A DNA stretch of 25,244 bases. Source: Lentisphaerota bacterium. GTDB taxonomy: Bacteria; Verrucomicrobiota; Kiritimatiellia; RFP12; UBA3636. The translations under genes and the position numbers were made by a program. This document shows, in pieces, positions 13,587 through 20,115 of this stretch (position 1 is the stretch's first letter; each line of letters opens with the position of its first letter). The stretch is taken from contig JALHHX010000014.1 of the NCBI GenBank assembly GCA_022837245.1, positions 1 to 25,244 on the forward strand. The letters are read 5' to 3'. The notes beneath the pieces were generated by a model. It was not told the DNA's origin. It searched no databases and worked only from the letters and a program-made list of their open reading frames with translations.

Positions 13587-14243
13587 CTACAGTAAATCCA
13601 ACGCCCAAAGAAGCCCGCGGGTTATTATCTCCGGAACCTGCGGAGTGGTCTTGAAGTCCTGGGCGTTGTGCCCGAGCGAACTGTAGAAAATCTTCCCCCC
13701 GCCGTAACGGCGCGTCCATACAACCGGCATGACCGTGCCTGCTATCCACGGGGCGTGCTCGCCCGTAAAAGTCGTAGAGGCCAGAACATTGTTCGAGGGA
13801 TCGACATGCATGTAGTACTGCTCACTCTGCATCTTGAAGCTTGCGGGGATGCCGGTCATTATCGGGTGGTCTTTGACGATGACGTCGACGGTGTAGTCGA
13901 CCTTCCCCCCTGGATGCGCCACCCATTGACCACCCACCATGAACTGGTATTCGGTGTTGTTGCGGAAGGCGTCGCCCATTCCGCCATGCCAGCCCCCGCA
14001 CGACACGCCGCTTTTGACAGCCGCGAGCAGCGCCTTTTCCGCTTCGTTCGAAATCGAGCCCATTGTCCACACGGGCACAATCAAGTCGTACTTGTTTTTC
14101 AGCTCTGGGTCGAGCAGGCAGTCCTGCGTTTCGAACATGTCGACCTGCACATCATGCGCCCGTAGACGACCTGCGACAATATCGGAGGTTTCAACGGGAT
14201 CGTGCCCGTTCCAGCCACCGCGGAAAATAAGCGTTTTTTTCAT
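13587..14243 (-). CDS. ThuA-like domain protein
   Basis: The protein has 218 residues when started at the ATG at 14243, which has an AGG seven bases upstream. A TTG at 14276 would extend it by 11 residues into the preceding gene. The single domain is a ThuA-like class I glutamine-amidotransferase-fold domain: TLIFRGGWNGHDPVETSDI at the N-terminus, YDLIVPVWTMG, then GVSCGGWHGGMGDAFRNNTEYQ, VGGQWVAHPGG and GGGKIFYSSLGHNAQDF near the end. Family members are tied to trehalose and other sugar utilisation in rhizobia and are abundant in PVC and Bacteroidetes genomes, often beside Gfo/Idh/MocA oxidoreductases as here. The reaction is not settled. It is the last gene of the rhamnulokinase-led run, 29 bases after the oxidoreductase. 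Confidence 0.88.
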   Translation of the reverse strand: MKKTLIFRGGWNGHDPVETSDIVAGRLRAHDVQVDMFETQDCLLDPELKNKYDLIVPVWTMGSISNEAEKALLAAVKSGVSCGGWHGGMGDAFRNNTEYQFMVGGQWVAHPGGKVDYTVDVIVKDHPIMTGIPASFKMQSEQYYMHVDPSNNVLASTTFTGEHAPWIAGTVMPVVWTRRYGGGKIFYSSLGHNAQDFKTTPQVPEIITRGLLWALDLL

Positions 14244-14272
14244 TTTCAACCTGACTTTGCTTTCTTGTTTGT

Positions 14273-15364
14273 TCAATCAAGTTCGCCAGCCTTGAGTCCT
14301 TCGGGAAGCGCCGCAGGCCGCTCACAGGTGCTCCCGAGCTGCACGGTTGCGCCGGATGCGGCGGAATCGCAGATCGAGCACATGACATCGACCACGTGGA
14401 ACGCAAGTTCGCCGCTACATCTGTGCTTGCGACCAGTGGCGATTGCGGCGGCCATGTCCGCCAGCCCAATACCGCGCATGTTGCCGTTGTATATGAAGCT
14501 ATTGTCCACGCGTGCCCAATCCGACGTGAGCCCCGCTTTGAAGAGGCGTATATCCCCGTCGAAACAGTTCGGGTCTGGCACATGCAGGCTCCCCTCGGTG
14601 CCGTGCAACTCTATATCACTGAGTCCCGAATGCTTCCAGACGTCGAAACTCGTGATGAGCGTGATCACGGCACCTGTCTTGAATTTGAGGATAGCGGACA
14701 CATGCGTGTCTATTTCAACAGGGAAAGTTTTGCCAACGTTGGCTTTTATGCCAGTTCGCACATCGGTGGAGCGGTTCGTCATTGCCGTTACTTTTTCAAC
14801 AGGCCCGAGAAGGTTCACCAGAGCGGTGATGTAGTACGGCCCCATGTCGAAGAGCGGACCCCCGCCTTTGAGGTAGTAGAAGGCCGGAGCAGGATGCCAC
14901 GATTCATGGCCATGGCAAAGCATGAAAGCCGTGCCCGATACGACTTCCCCTATCAACCCCTCGTCGATAAGCTTCCGGCACGTCTGGTGCCCCCCTCCGA
15001 AAAAGGTGTCCGGCGCGCTGCCGACACGCAGTTTCTTTTTCGTGGCGAAATCTAACACGCGGCGCGCATCTTCGCGGTCAAGCCCGAACGGTTTTTCGCA
15101 GTGGACGTTTTTCCCGGCCTCGAGAGCGCGCTGGTTTATTTCCGAATGCGCGGCAGGTACCGTCAGGTTCAGCACCGTGTCTATTCCGGGGTCGGCGAGA
15201 AGTTCGTCCACCCCCATCGCTTTCAAACCAAATTTCCCGGCGCAGGCTTCCGCTGCCTCGGGCCGCAAATCGGCGCAGGCCGTGATTTGCATTTGATTGA
15301 ACGTTGGCGCGTTTTTTAAATATGCTCCGCTTATGTTGCCGCAACCAATCAAACCCACCTTCAT
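14273..15364 (-). CDS. Gfo/Idh/MocA-family NAD(P)-dependent sugar oxidoreductase
   Basis: The protein has 363 residues. The Rossmann domain opens with KVGLIGCGNISGAY (Gly-x-Gly-x-x-Ser at 7-12). The family motif EKP is Glu90-Lys91-Pro92 in HCEKPFGLD, with Lys91 as the expected catalytic or nicotinamide-contacting residue. The C-terminal half has the beta-sheet substrate domain, with GGGPLFDMGPYY (168-178) in place of the commoner GGG-x-x-x-D-x-G-x-H pattern: Asp173 is kept but Tyr177 replaces the usual His. There is no Tat or lipoprotein signal, so it is cytosolic. The substrate is probably a sugar, inositol or uronate, but cannot be fixed. An AAAGGG ribosome site is seven bases before the ATG. 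A perfect 14-base palindrome lies in the 48-base gap to the ldh gene. Confidence 0.9.
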   Translation of the reverse strand: MKVGLIGCGNISGAYLKNAPTFNQMQITACADLRPEAAEACAGKFGLKAMGVDELLADPGIDTVLNLTVPAAHSEINQRALEAGKNVHCEKPFGLDREDARRVLDFATKKKLRVGSAPDTFFGGGHQTCRKLIDEGLIGEVVSGTAFMLCHGHESWHPAPAFYYLKGGGPLFDMGPYYITALVNLLGPVEKVTAMTNRSTDVRTGIKANVGKTFPVEIDTHVSAILKFKTGAVITLITSFDVWKHSGLSDIELHGTEGSLHVPDPNCFDGDIRLFKAGLTSDWARVDNSFIYNGNMRGIGLADMAAAIATGRKHRCSGELAFHVVDVMCSICDSAASGATVQLGSTCERPAALPEGLKAGELD

Positions 15365-15381
15365 ATCAGAACCCTTTTTAT

Positions 15382-15395
15382 TGGCATTAATGCCA
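15382..15395. promoter_or_regulatory. Perfect 14-base palindrome upstream of the Gfo/Idh/MocA gene
   Basis: TGGCATTAATGCCA is identical to its reverse complement. It sits in the 48-base gap between ldh and the oxidoreductase gene, 17 bases before the ATG. It is too short and has no T-run to be a terminator, so an operator for a dimeric regulator is the natural reading. The eight bases TGCCAATA, read on the minus strand across its edge, also occur on the plus strand at 17933-17940, in the leader upstream of rhaB. Confidence 0.45.
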
Positions 15396-15412
15396 TAAAA
15401 ATGACCGTGGCT

Positions 15413-16363
15413 TCACTTAATGCTCTGTAGTGCTTCCCGCAGCTTGGCGGCAGAAACCTCCAGCGCCTTTTGTTCGTCCTGCGGAAGATTGGCCGTAAGT
15501 ATTTTTTCGACGCCACCGTGCCCGACGACGCACGGGACGCTGAGCGCCACGTCGTCCAAGCCGTACTCGCCTTCCAACGCTATAGAAACGGACAGAATGC
15601 TCTTCTCGTCGCGCAGGATGGCGCCGGCAATACGCGTGAGCGCCAAACCAATCGCAAAACATGTCGCGCCCTTGTAGCTGATGATGTGATAGGCGGAATC
15701 GCGCACCTCCTGCACAATCCCCTCGCGGTTGCGCATGCCGCCGTCCTTGCACTTGCCGCACGCGCGGCAATAATCTTCGATTTTGAGGCCGGCAACATGA
15801 GTGAGCGACCAGGCGGCGAATTCTGAATCGCCGTGTTCTCCCAGAATGTAGCCGTGCACGTTGCGCGAATCGACGCCGCAGTCTTTGCTGAGCGCGTGCC
15901 TGAAGCGCGCCGTGTCGAGCACCGTGCCCGAGCCGATAACTCGTGTGCGTTCCCAGCCCGACGCCTCCAGCGCGATTTTGGTGAGCACGTCGACCGGGTT
16001 GCTCACTATCAGCATCACGCCATTGCACCCGGAGGCCGCAACTTTCCTGGCGACATCTTCGACAATCGCGGCGTTGCGCTTAAGCAGGCTGATGCGCGTC
16101 TCGCCCTCCTTCTGCTTGGCGCCCGCAGTCACCACGACGATATCGCTGTCCGCATAATCGGCATCGCTCCCGGCATGGAAATCGACCTGCGGCAGGAACG
16201 GCTCCCCCTGCTCCAAATCCATCACCTGCCCAAGCGCGTAATTGAAGAACATGTCGTTGAGGCAGATCTCGTCGGCGACACCACTTTGCGCAAGCGCGTA
16301 TGCGAACGTGGATCCCACCGCCCCTGCGCCAACTATGGTGACTTTTCTTCTCTTATCTTGCAT
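15413..16363 (-). CDS. ldh: L-lactate dehydrogenase
   Basis: The protein has 316 residues when started at the ATG at 16363, which has AGG seven bases upstream; upstream in-frame ATGs at 16387 and 16468 lack this. NAD is bound by VTIVGAGAVGSTFAYAL (8-24). The substrate loop AGAKQKEGETR (80-90) carries Gln84, the lactate-type residue (Arg in malate dehydrogenase), and Arg90. SNPVDVLT (121-128), GSGTVLDTARFR (Asp150, Arg153) and GEHGDSEF (catalytic His177) are intact. The enzyme interconverts L-lactate and pyruvate with NAD. A short cysteine-rich insert, CRACGKC (199-205), lies after the catalytic loop. Placement 50 bases after rhamnulokinase suggests it handles L-lactate made from L-lactaldehyde in rhamnose breakdown, as well as or instead of fermentation. 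Confidence 0.93.
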   Translation of the reverse strand: MQDKRRKVTIVGAGAVGSTFAYALAQSGVADEICLNDMFFNYALGQVMDLEQGEPFLPQVDFHAGSDADYADSDIVVVTAGAKQKEGETRISLLKRNAAIVEDVARKVAASGCNGVMLIVSNPVDVLTKIALEASGWERTRVIGSGTVLDTARFRHALSKDCGVDSRNVHGYILGEHGDSEFAAWSLTHVAGLKIEDYCRACGKCKDGGMRNREGIVQEVRDSAYHIISYKGATCFAIGLALTRIAGAILRDEKSILSVSIALEGEYGLDDVALSVPCVVGHGGVEKILTANLPQDEQKALEVSAAKLREALQSIK

Positions 16364-16413
16364 AAACAACCTGCTTTTTGTATCCATTTGTATTGTTTTC
16401 CCGCACGGCGATC

Positions 16414-17889
16414 TCAACCCTTGGACATTTCGCGGCGCGCCTGCCATTTGACGAATGCATCGTCCCAAGCCTCAGTGTTTTCTGGATGCCAGTGCGTCAG
16501 CTCTATCGAATTGCGAATTAGGCGGCGTCCGTCGTCGAACGATGCCAAGTCGCCCGTTGCCACCATCTGGGCCAAGGCATTGCCCATGGCGGCGCCTTCG
16601 GCAGGACCGCACGCGATGTCGACGTTAAGCGCGTCGGTCGCCATGCGGCAGTGCATTTCGTCCTTTGTCGCGCCGCCGATCATGTGCAGCACGTCGCGCT
16701 TGTGCCCGGTGAGCTTCTCCAGTTCGCCCCAGACCTCGCGGTAGCGCATGACGATGCCCTCCATCGCCGCCCGGTAGAATTGGCCCTTGGTTTCCGGCAC
16801 GCGCTGCCCTGTGCGGTTGCAGAACGCGGTTATTTTCTCCGGCATGCGGCCGGGAGTCTGGAATTCGGGGTAATCCGGGTCTATCAGCGAACGGAACGGC
16901 TCGGCCTGCTGCGCGTCGCGCATTAGATCGTCGAACGACGGCGCGTTCCCGCCCGCTCCCCACGCGCGCCTCAGCTCCTGCACCATCCACATACCCGTGC
17001 AGTTCTTTAGGTAACGAAACTTACCGTTTACGGCGCCTTCGTGAGTATAGGAGAGTTTGTACGACAAATCGGATAGCACAGGCTTGGCGGTCTCCACTCC
17101 GAGAAGCGCCCAGGTGCCCGTAGCCAAATACCCCCATGAGGAGTCCGGATTGGCGGGGACGGAAGCCACGGCAGATGCAGTGTCGTGCGAGCCCACGATC
17201 GCCAGAGGCACGCCTTCTAGTCCGGGCACGCCGCGCACTTTGCCAAGCATCTTTCCTGGTTGCACCGGGTGCGAGAGAAGGCGCGCCGGTATTCCGACTT
17301 GGTCGATCAGATCGAACGCCCAGCCGCGCGTGTCGACGTCTATCATCTGGCTCGTGCTGGCGATGGTCGCCTCGTTGGCCATCTCCCCGCATAGCATGAA
17401 GTTGATCAGATCAGGCATGAAAAGCAACCTGTCCGCCTTGGGAATCAGCGAGTCGGTTTCGCGTGTCTCGGCATATAGCTGGAACAGCGTGTTGAACCCC
17501 AGGAACTGCGTTCCGGTGACCTTGTACAGGTTGCTGCGCCCCACCTTGCCGCACACTTCATCCATGTTCGCCTGCGAATTGCGGGCGTCTCGGTACGCGT
17601 ACGGCAGCGAGAGCATGCGACCGCATTTGTCCATGAGCGCGTAGTCGACGCCCCATGTATCCACGCCCGCTGCCGCTATCTCGCCGTATTTCGCCTTTGC
17701 CTCGGCCAGCCCAGCACGGATGCTGGAAATCAGCGATGGCACGTTCCAGTAAAAATGGCCGTTTAGGTTCACCGGGGTGTTTTCGAAGCGGTTGACGGTC
17801 TCCATCGTTATCTTCGACCCATCGTAGACCGCGGCGATCACACGGCCGCTGCCAGCACCCAAATCAACAGATAGAAAAGTTTTTTTCAT
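16414..17889 (-). CDS. rhaB: Rhamnulokinase
   Basis: The protein has 491 residues from the ATG at 17889 (E. coli RhaB is about 489). A TTG at 17919 would add ten residues without family similarity. It is a FGGY-type sugar kinase with SVDLGAGSGRVIAA at the N-terminus (phosphate-binding loop), GVDTWGVDYALMD (85-97, sugar-contacting), GSHDTASAV with the catalytic Asp, GYLATGTWALLG (adenosine loop) and GGATKDEMHCRMATDAL with GPAEGAAMGNALAQ at the C-terminus. The DLGAGSGR and GTWALLG forms point to rhamnulokinase (ATP plus L-rhamnulose to L-rhamnulose-1-phosphate) rather than xylulo- or glycerol kinase; fuculokinase is the main alternative. RhaA and RhaD are not in the window. It heads a minus-strand run of four genes with its own promoter. 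No strong Shine-Dalgarno is visible. Confidence 0.87.
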   Translation of the reverse strand: MKKTFLSVDLGAGSGRVIAAVYDGSKITMETVNRFENTPVNLNGHFYWNVPSLISSIRAGLAEAKAKYGEIAAAGVDTWGVDYALMDKCGRMLSLPYAYRDARNSQANMDEVCGKVGRSNLYKVTGTQFLGFNTLFQLYAETRETDSLIPKADRLLFMPDLINFMLCGEMANEATIASTSQMIDVDTRGWAFDLIDQVGIPARLLSHPVQPGKMLGKVRGVPGLEGVPLAIVGSHDTASAVASVPANPDSSWGYLATGTWALLGVETAKPVLSDLSYKLSYTHEGAVNGKFRYLKNCTGMWMVQELRRAWGAGGNAPSFDDLMRDAQQAEPFRSLIDPDYPEFQTPGRMPEKITAFCNRTGQRVPETKGQFYRAAMEGIVMRYREVWGELEKLTGHKRDVLHMIGGATKDEMHCRMATDALNVDIACGPAEGAAMGNALAQMVATGDLASFDDGRRLIRNSIELTHWHPENTEAWDDAFVKWQARREMSKG

Positions 17890-17960
17890 GACACGATTAC
17901 ATCCCCAACAAGGCCTCAAAAAAATCCGATGGTGCCAATATGCCCCTAGATATGTTCCGT

Positions 17961-17990
17961 ATCATACCAGACCCCGCCCCGGCTTGTCAC
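17961..17990 (-). promoter_or_regulatory. Promoter of the rhaB-led operon
   Basis: On the minus strand, GTGACA (17990-17985, 5 of 6) and an extended -10, TGG-TATGAT (TATGAT at 17966-17961, 5 of 6), are separated by 18 bases. Transcription would start near 17954, leaving a leader of about 65 bases before the rhaB ATG. The leader contains the TGCCAATA-TGCC repeat-like element, read on the opposite strand at 17933-17944. Confidence 0.6.
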
Positions 17991-17997
17991 TTGATTC

Positions 17998-18026
17998 TTT
18001 CAAAATCAAAACCATTTTGATATAAT
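17998..18026 (+). promoter_or_regulatory. Promoter of the PurF-like gene
   Basis: A perfect TATAAT is at 18021-18026, with a weak TTTCAA (17998-18003, 3 of 6) 17 bases upstream. The leader would be about 32 bases, with AGGA ten bases before the ATG at 18065. It stands back to back with the rhaB promoter, with seven bases between their -35 regions. Confidence 0.55.
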
Positions 18027-18064
18027 ATTCCTTTAATCAGCACCACAAACAGGAATTCATCACC

Positions 18065-19552
18065 ATGAGCGGTTTTTTCGGCGTCGTCTCCAAGGAGAAT
18101 TGCGCTTCAGATCTTTTCTACGGCACGGACTACCATTCCCATCTCGGCACGGTGCGCGGAGGAATGGCGCTGTGGGCGGACAACAGGTTCCACCGCAGCA
18201 TCCACGATATTTCCAACTCTCCCTTCAGAACGCGGTTCGACTCCGATTACGCGGAGTTCGCGAAGCATGAACCGCGCTCCGGTATCGGGATTATAAGTGA
18301 CACCGACGACCAGCCCCTGATTTTCCTCTCGCACCTCGGCCGATACGCGCTCGCCACTGTAGGACGCATCTCGAATATCGACGAGATAACGAAAAAGCTG
18401 CTAAAAAGTAACAATTCGCAGTTCGCCGCCATGCAGTCCGGCGTAATAACGCCAACCGAGGTCGTCGGCAACCTAATCAACTCTCAGGCTACCATCGAGG
18501 AGGGCATACAATGCGTCCAAAACACGATCGAAGGTTCGTGTTCGATCCTCCTGCTCGCCGAAAACAATGTCCTTTACGCCGCGCGTGACAAGTTCGGACG
18601 CACACCGATCGTAATCGGGAAAAAAGTTGAAGGAGGCGAGGGCTACTGCGCCGCATTTGAATCTTGCAGTCTGCCGACCCTCGGCTTCAACGTCGTCCGT
18701 GACCTTGGCCCGGGCGAGATCGTGAAGGTCACGGCGTCCGGCGTCGAGACGGTGGTGCCACCGCAGCCGGCCGGGAAGGAACACCTGTGCGCGTTCCTGT
18801 TCGTCTATTTCGGATACCCGGCTTCGTCGTACAACGGCAAGAACGTCGAAGAGACGCGCTACCGCTGCGGCAGAATTCTAGCCAGGCGGTCAGGCGTGGA
18901 TGCGGACACGGTGGCCGGGATTCCGGACTCCGGCGTCGGCCACGCACTGGGATACGCCCAGGAAGCCGGGATCCTCTACACGCGCCCATTCGTAAAATAC
19001 ACGCCCACTTGGCCGCGCAGCTTCACACCCACTGAACAGTCGCTCCGCAAGCGCATAGCTCAGATGAAGCTCATCCCCATCCCGTCGCTCATCAAAGACA
19101 AAAGAATCGTCTTCTGCGACGACTCGATTGTACGCGGAACGCAGTTGCGGAACCAAACGCGGCGCATGCGCGACTCGGGAGCCAAGGAAGTGCACATCCG
19201 CATTGCATGCCCACCGCTGCTCTACCCGTGCAATTTCCTGAACTTCTCGCGATCGAACAACGTCACAGACCTCATCACGCGCCGCATCATAAACGACATT
19301 AAGGGCGAAGGCGCCAACGTCATTGAATTCCGCGACCCCGAAAGCGAGGAGTACAAGACAATGGTCGACCGCATCCGCGAAGGCATGGGCATAGACTCGC
19401 TCGCATTCCAGCATCTCGACGATCTCAGGGAGGCTATCGGACTCGAAGGGCTCTGCACCTACTGCCTCAGTGGAGAGGATGATGCCATGCCTAACACCTC
19501 TTGCGCCGCAGGCTGTTCAACCTGCGCCGCAAAATGTTCTTCCCGATTCTAA
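18065..19552 (+). CDS. PurF-family amidophosphoribosyltransferase-like protein lacking the glutaminase cysteine
   Basis: The protein has 495 residues with the two-domain PurF layout. The C-terminal phosphoribosyltransferase domain keeps the PRPP motif IVFCDDSIVRGTQ (348-360) and GIPDSGVGHALGYAQ (285-299). Cysteines match the [4Fe-4S] ligands of B. subtilis PurF: Cys242 (LCAFLFVYF), Cys389 (PPLLYPCNF), Cys464 and Cys467 (LCTYCLSGED). The N-terminal glutaminase domain is degenerate: after Met comes Ser-Gly-Phe-Phe, with Ser where the catalytic Cys should be, and the oxyanion HNGN segment reads TVGR (98-101). It should therefore not hydrolyse glutamine; it may use ammonia or have another role. 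The C-terminus adds a second cysteine cluster (480, 484, 487, 491). Similar Ser/Gly-start forms are recalled from Bacteroidetes. No other purine genes are adjacent. Confidence 0.88.
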   Translation: MSGFFGVVSKENCASDLFYGTDYHSHLGTVRGGMALWADNRFHRSIHDISNSPFRTRFDSDYAEFAKHEPRSGIGIISDTDDQPLIFLSHLGRYALATVGRISNIDEITKKLLKSNNSQFAAMQSGVITPTEVVGNLINSQATIEEGIQCVQNTIEGSCSILLLAENNVLYAARDKFGRTPIVIGKKVEGGEGYCAAFESCSLPTLGFNVVRDLGPGEIVKVTASGVETVVPPQPAGKEHLCAFLFVYFGYPASSYNGKNVEETRYRCGRILARRSGVDADTVAGIPDSGVGHALGYAQEAGILYTRPFVKYTPTWPRSFTPTEQSLRKRIAQMKLIPIPSLIKDKRIVFCDDSIVRGTQLRNQTRRMRDSGAKEVHIRIACPPLLYPCNFLNFSRSNNVTDLITRRIINDIKGEGANVIEFRDPESEEYKTMVDRIREGMGIDSLAFQHLDDLREAIGLEGLCTYCLSGEDDAMPNTSCAAGCSTCAAKCSSRF

Positions 19553-19602
19553 GGTTCTAAGACAGCCGGCGCGCTGGCGTCTGCGCCTGTGGTTGTCGAT
19601 GC

Positions 19603-20013
19603 CTAGTATTTTAGCACACGGGGCAGAGTCTTGGCCTCTTCCACCCACTTAACCACTTCCTTCTCAGAGGGCGCGCGACGGACGAGCTTTTTCTCTCCGT
19701 TAAATTTTTCCATCGCTGCAGTCAGGTTCTGCGCGTTGCGCTGGGCCAGCTCGGGCACGGTATCGACGCCCGCCGCTTCGAGCAGTTCGGCGAATTCAGA
19801 GCCCACGCCGTTGATACGGAACAAATCAACCATGTTGGCGAACTTGAGAATCTCTTTTTCCGACAAGCCAGATTTCTCAGCAAGCTTTTTTCTCATCGTG
19901 GGCGTCTTGCAGCCATCAAGAAGCGCGTCTGTTGTCGCGATTCCGGCATTGCGCAACTGCGCTCCTTTTGCTGGACCAATTCCTTCAACTTCCTCTATCT
20001 TATAGTTAGCCAT
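19603..20013 (-). CDS. DUF4332-type helix-hairpin-helix protein
   Basis: The protein has 136 residues from the ATG at 20013, which has AAGGAG eight bases upstream. A longer frame to 20082 adds 23 residues upstream of this ribosome site and is unlikely. Two tandem helix-hairpin-helix units are readable: VEGIGPAKGAQLRNAGIATTDALL (residues 9-32) and INGVGSEFAELLEAAGVDTVPELAQRNAQNL (about 67-97), each a GIGP/GVG loop between two helices. LSEKEILKFANMVDLFRI lies between them. This is the DUF4332 pattern, related to the tandem HhH of RNA-polymerase alpha C-terminal and DNA-repair proteins, so nucleic-acid or protein binding is plausible. No catalytic residues are visible. The C-terminus is basic and helical (EKEVVKWVEEAKTLPRVLKY). 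It converges on the PurF-like gene. Confidence 0.85.
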   Translation of the reverse strand: MANYKIEEVEGIGPAKGAQLRNAGIATTDALLDGCKTPTMRKKLAEKSGLSEKEILKFANMVDLFRINGVGSEFAELLEAAGVDTVPELAQRNAQNLTAAMEKFNGEKKLVRRAPSEKEVVKWVEEAKTLPRVLKY

Positions 20014-20046
20014 TTTGTTTTTCTCCTTGTGGTTTTTCCCTTTTTC

Positions 20047-20099
20047 CAGGGACTGGTTAAGTCCTTGGCACGATAACCCCAATTATGGGGGCCGATAAC
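20047..20099. promoter_or_regulatory. Two inverted repeats and a direct repeat upstream of the HhH gene
   Basis: In the 102-base gap between the AsmA-like stop and the HhH-gene start, CCAGGGACT and AGTCCTTGG (20047-20069) form nine-base arms with one mismatch. CCCCA-ATTA-TGGGG (20077-20090) forms a second small hairpin. CGATAAC occurs at 20071-20077 and again at 20093-20099, 22 bases apart, bracketing the second hairpin. Neither hairpin is followed by a T-run on either strand, so operator or leader structure is likelier than a terminator. Confidence 0.35.
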
Positions 20100-20115
20100 A
20101 GAAAATACGTCCGTC

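Noticed and set aside
14244..14276. TTG start that would extend the ThuA-like protein
   Set aside because: The ATG at 14243 has an AGG at good spacing and begins right at the conserved KKTLIFRGG strand.
19568..19587. GGCGC/GCGCC inverted repeat between the convergent PurF-like and HhH genes as a shared terminator
   Set aside because: The arms are only five bases, the loop is ten bases, and there is no T-run on either side.
20047..20090. Hairpins downstream of the AsmA-like gene as a rho-independent terminator
   Set aside because: No run of T follows either stem on the transcribed strand; A-rich sequence follows instead.
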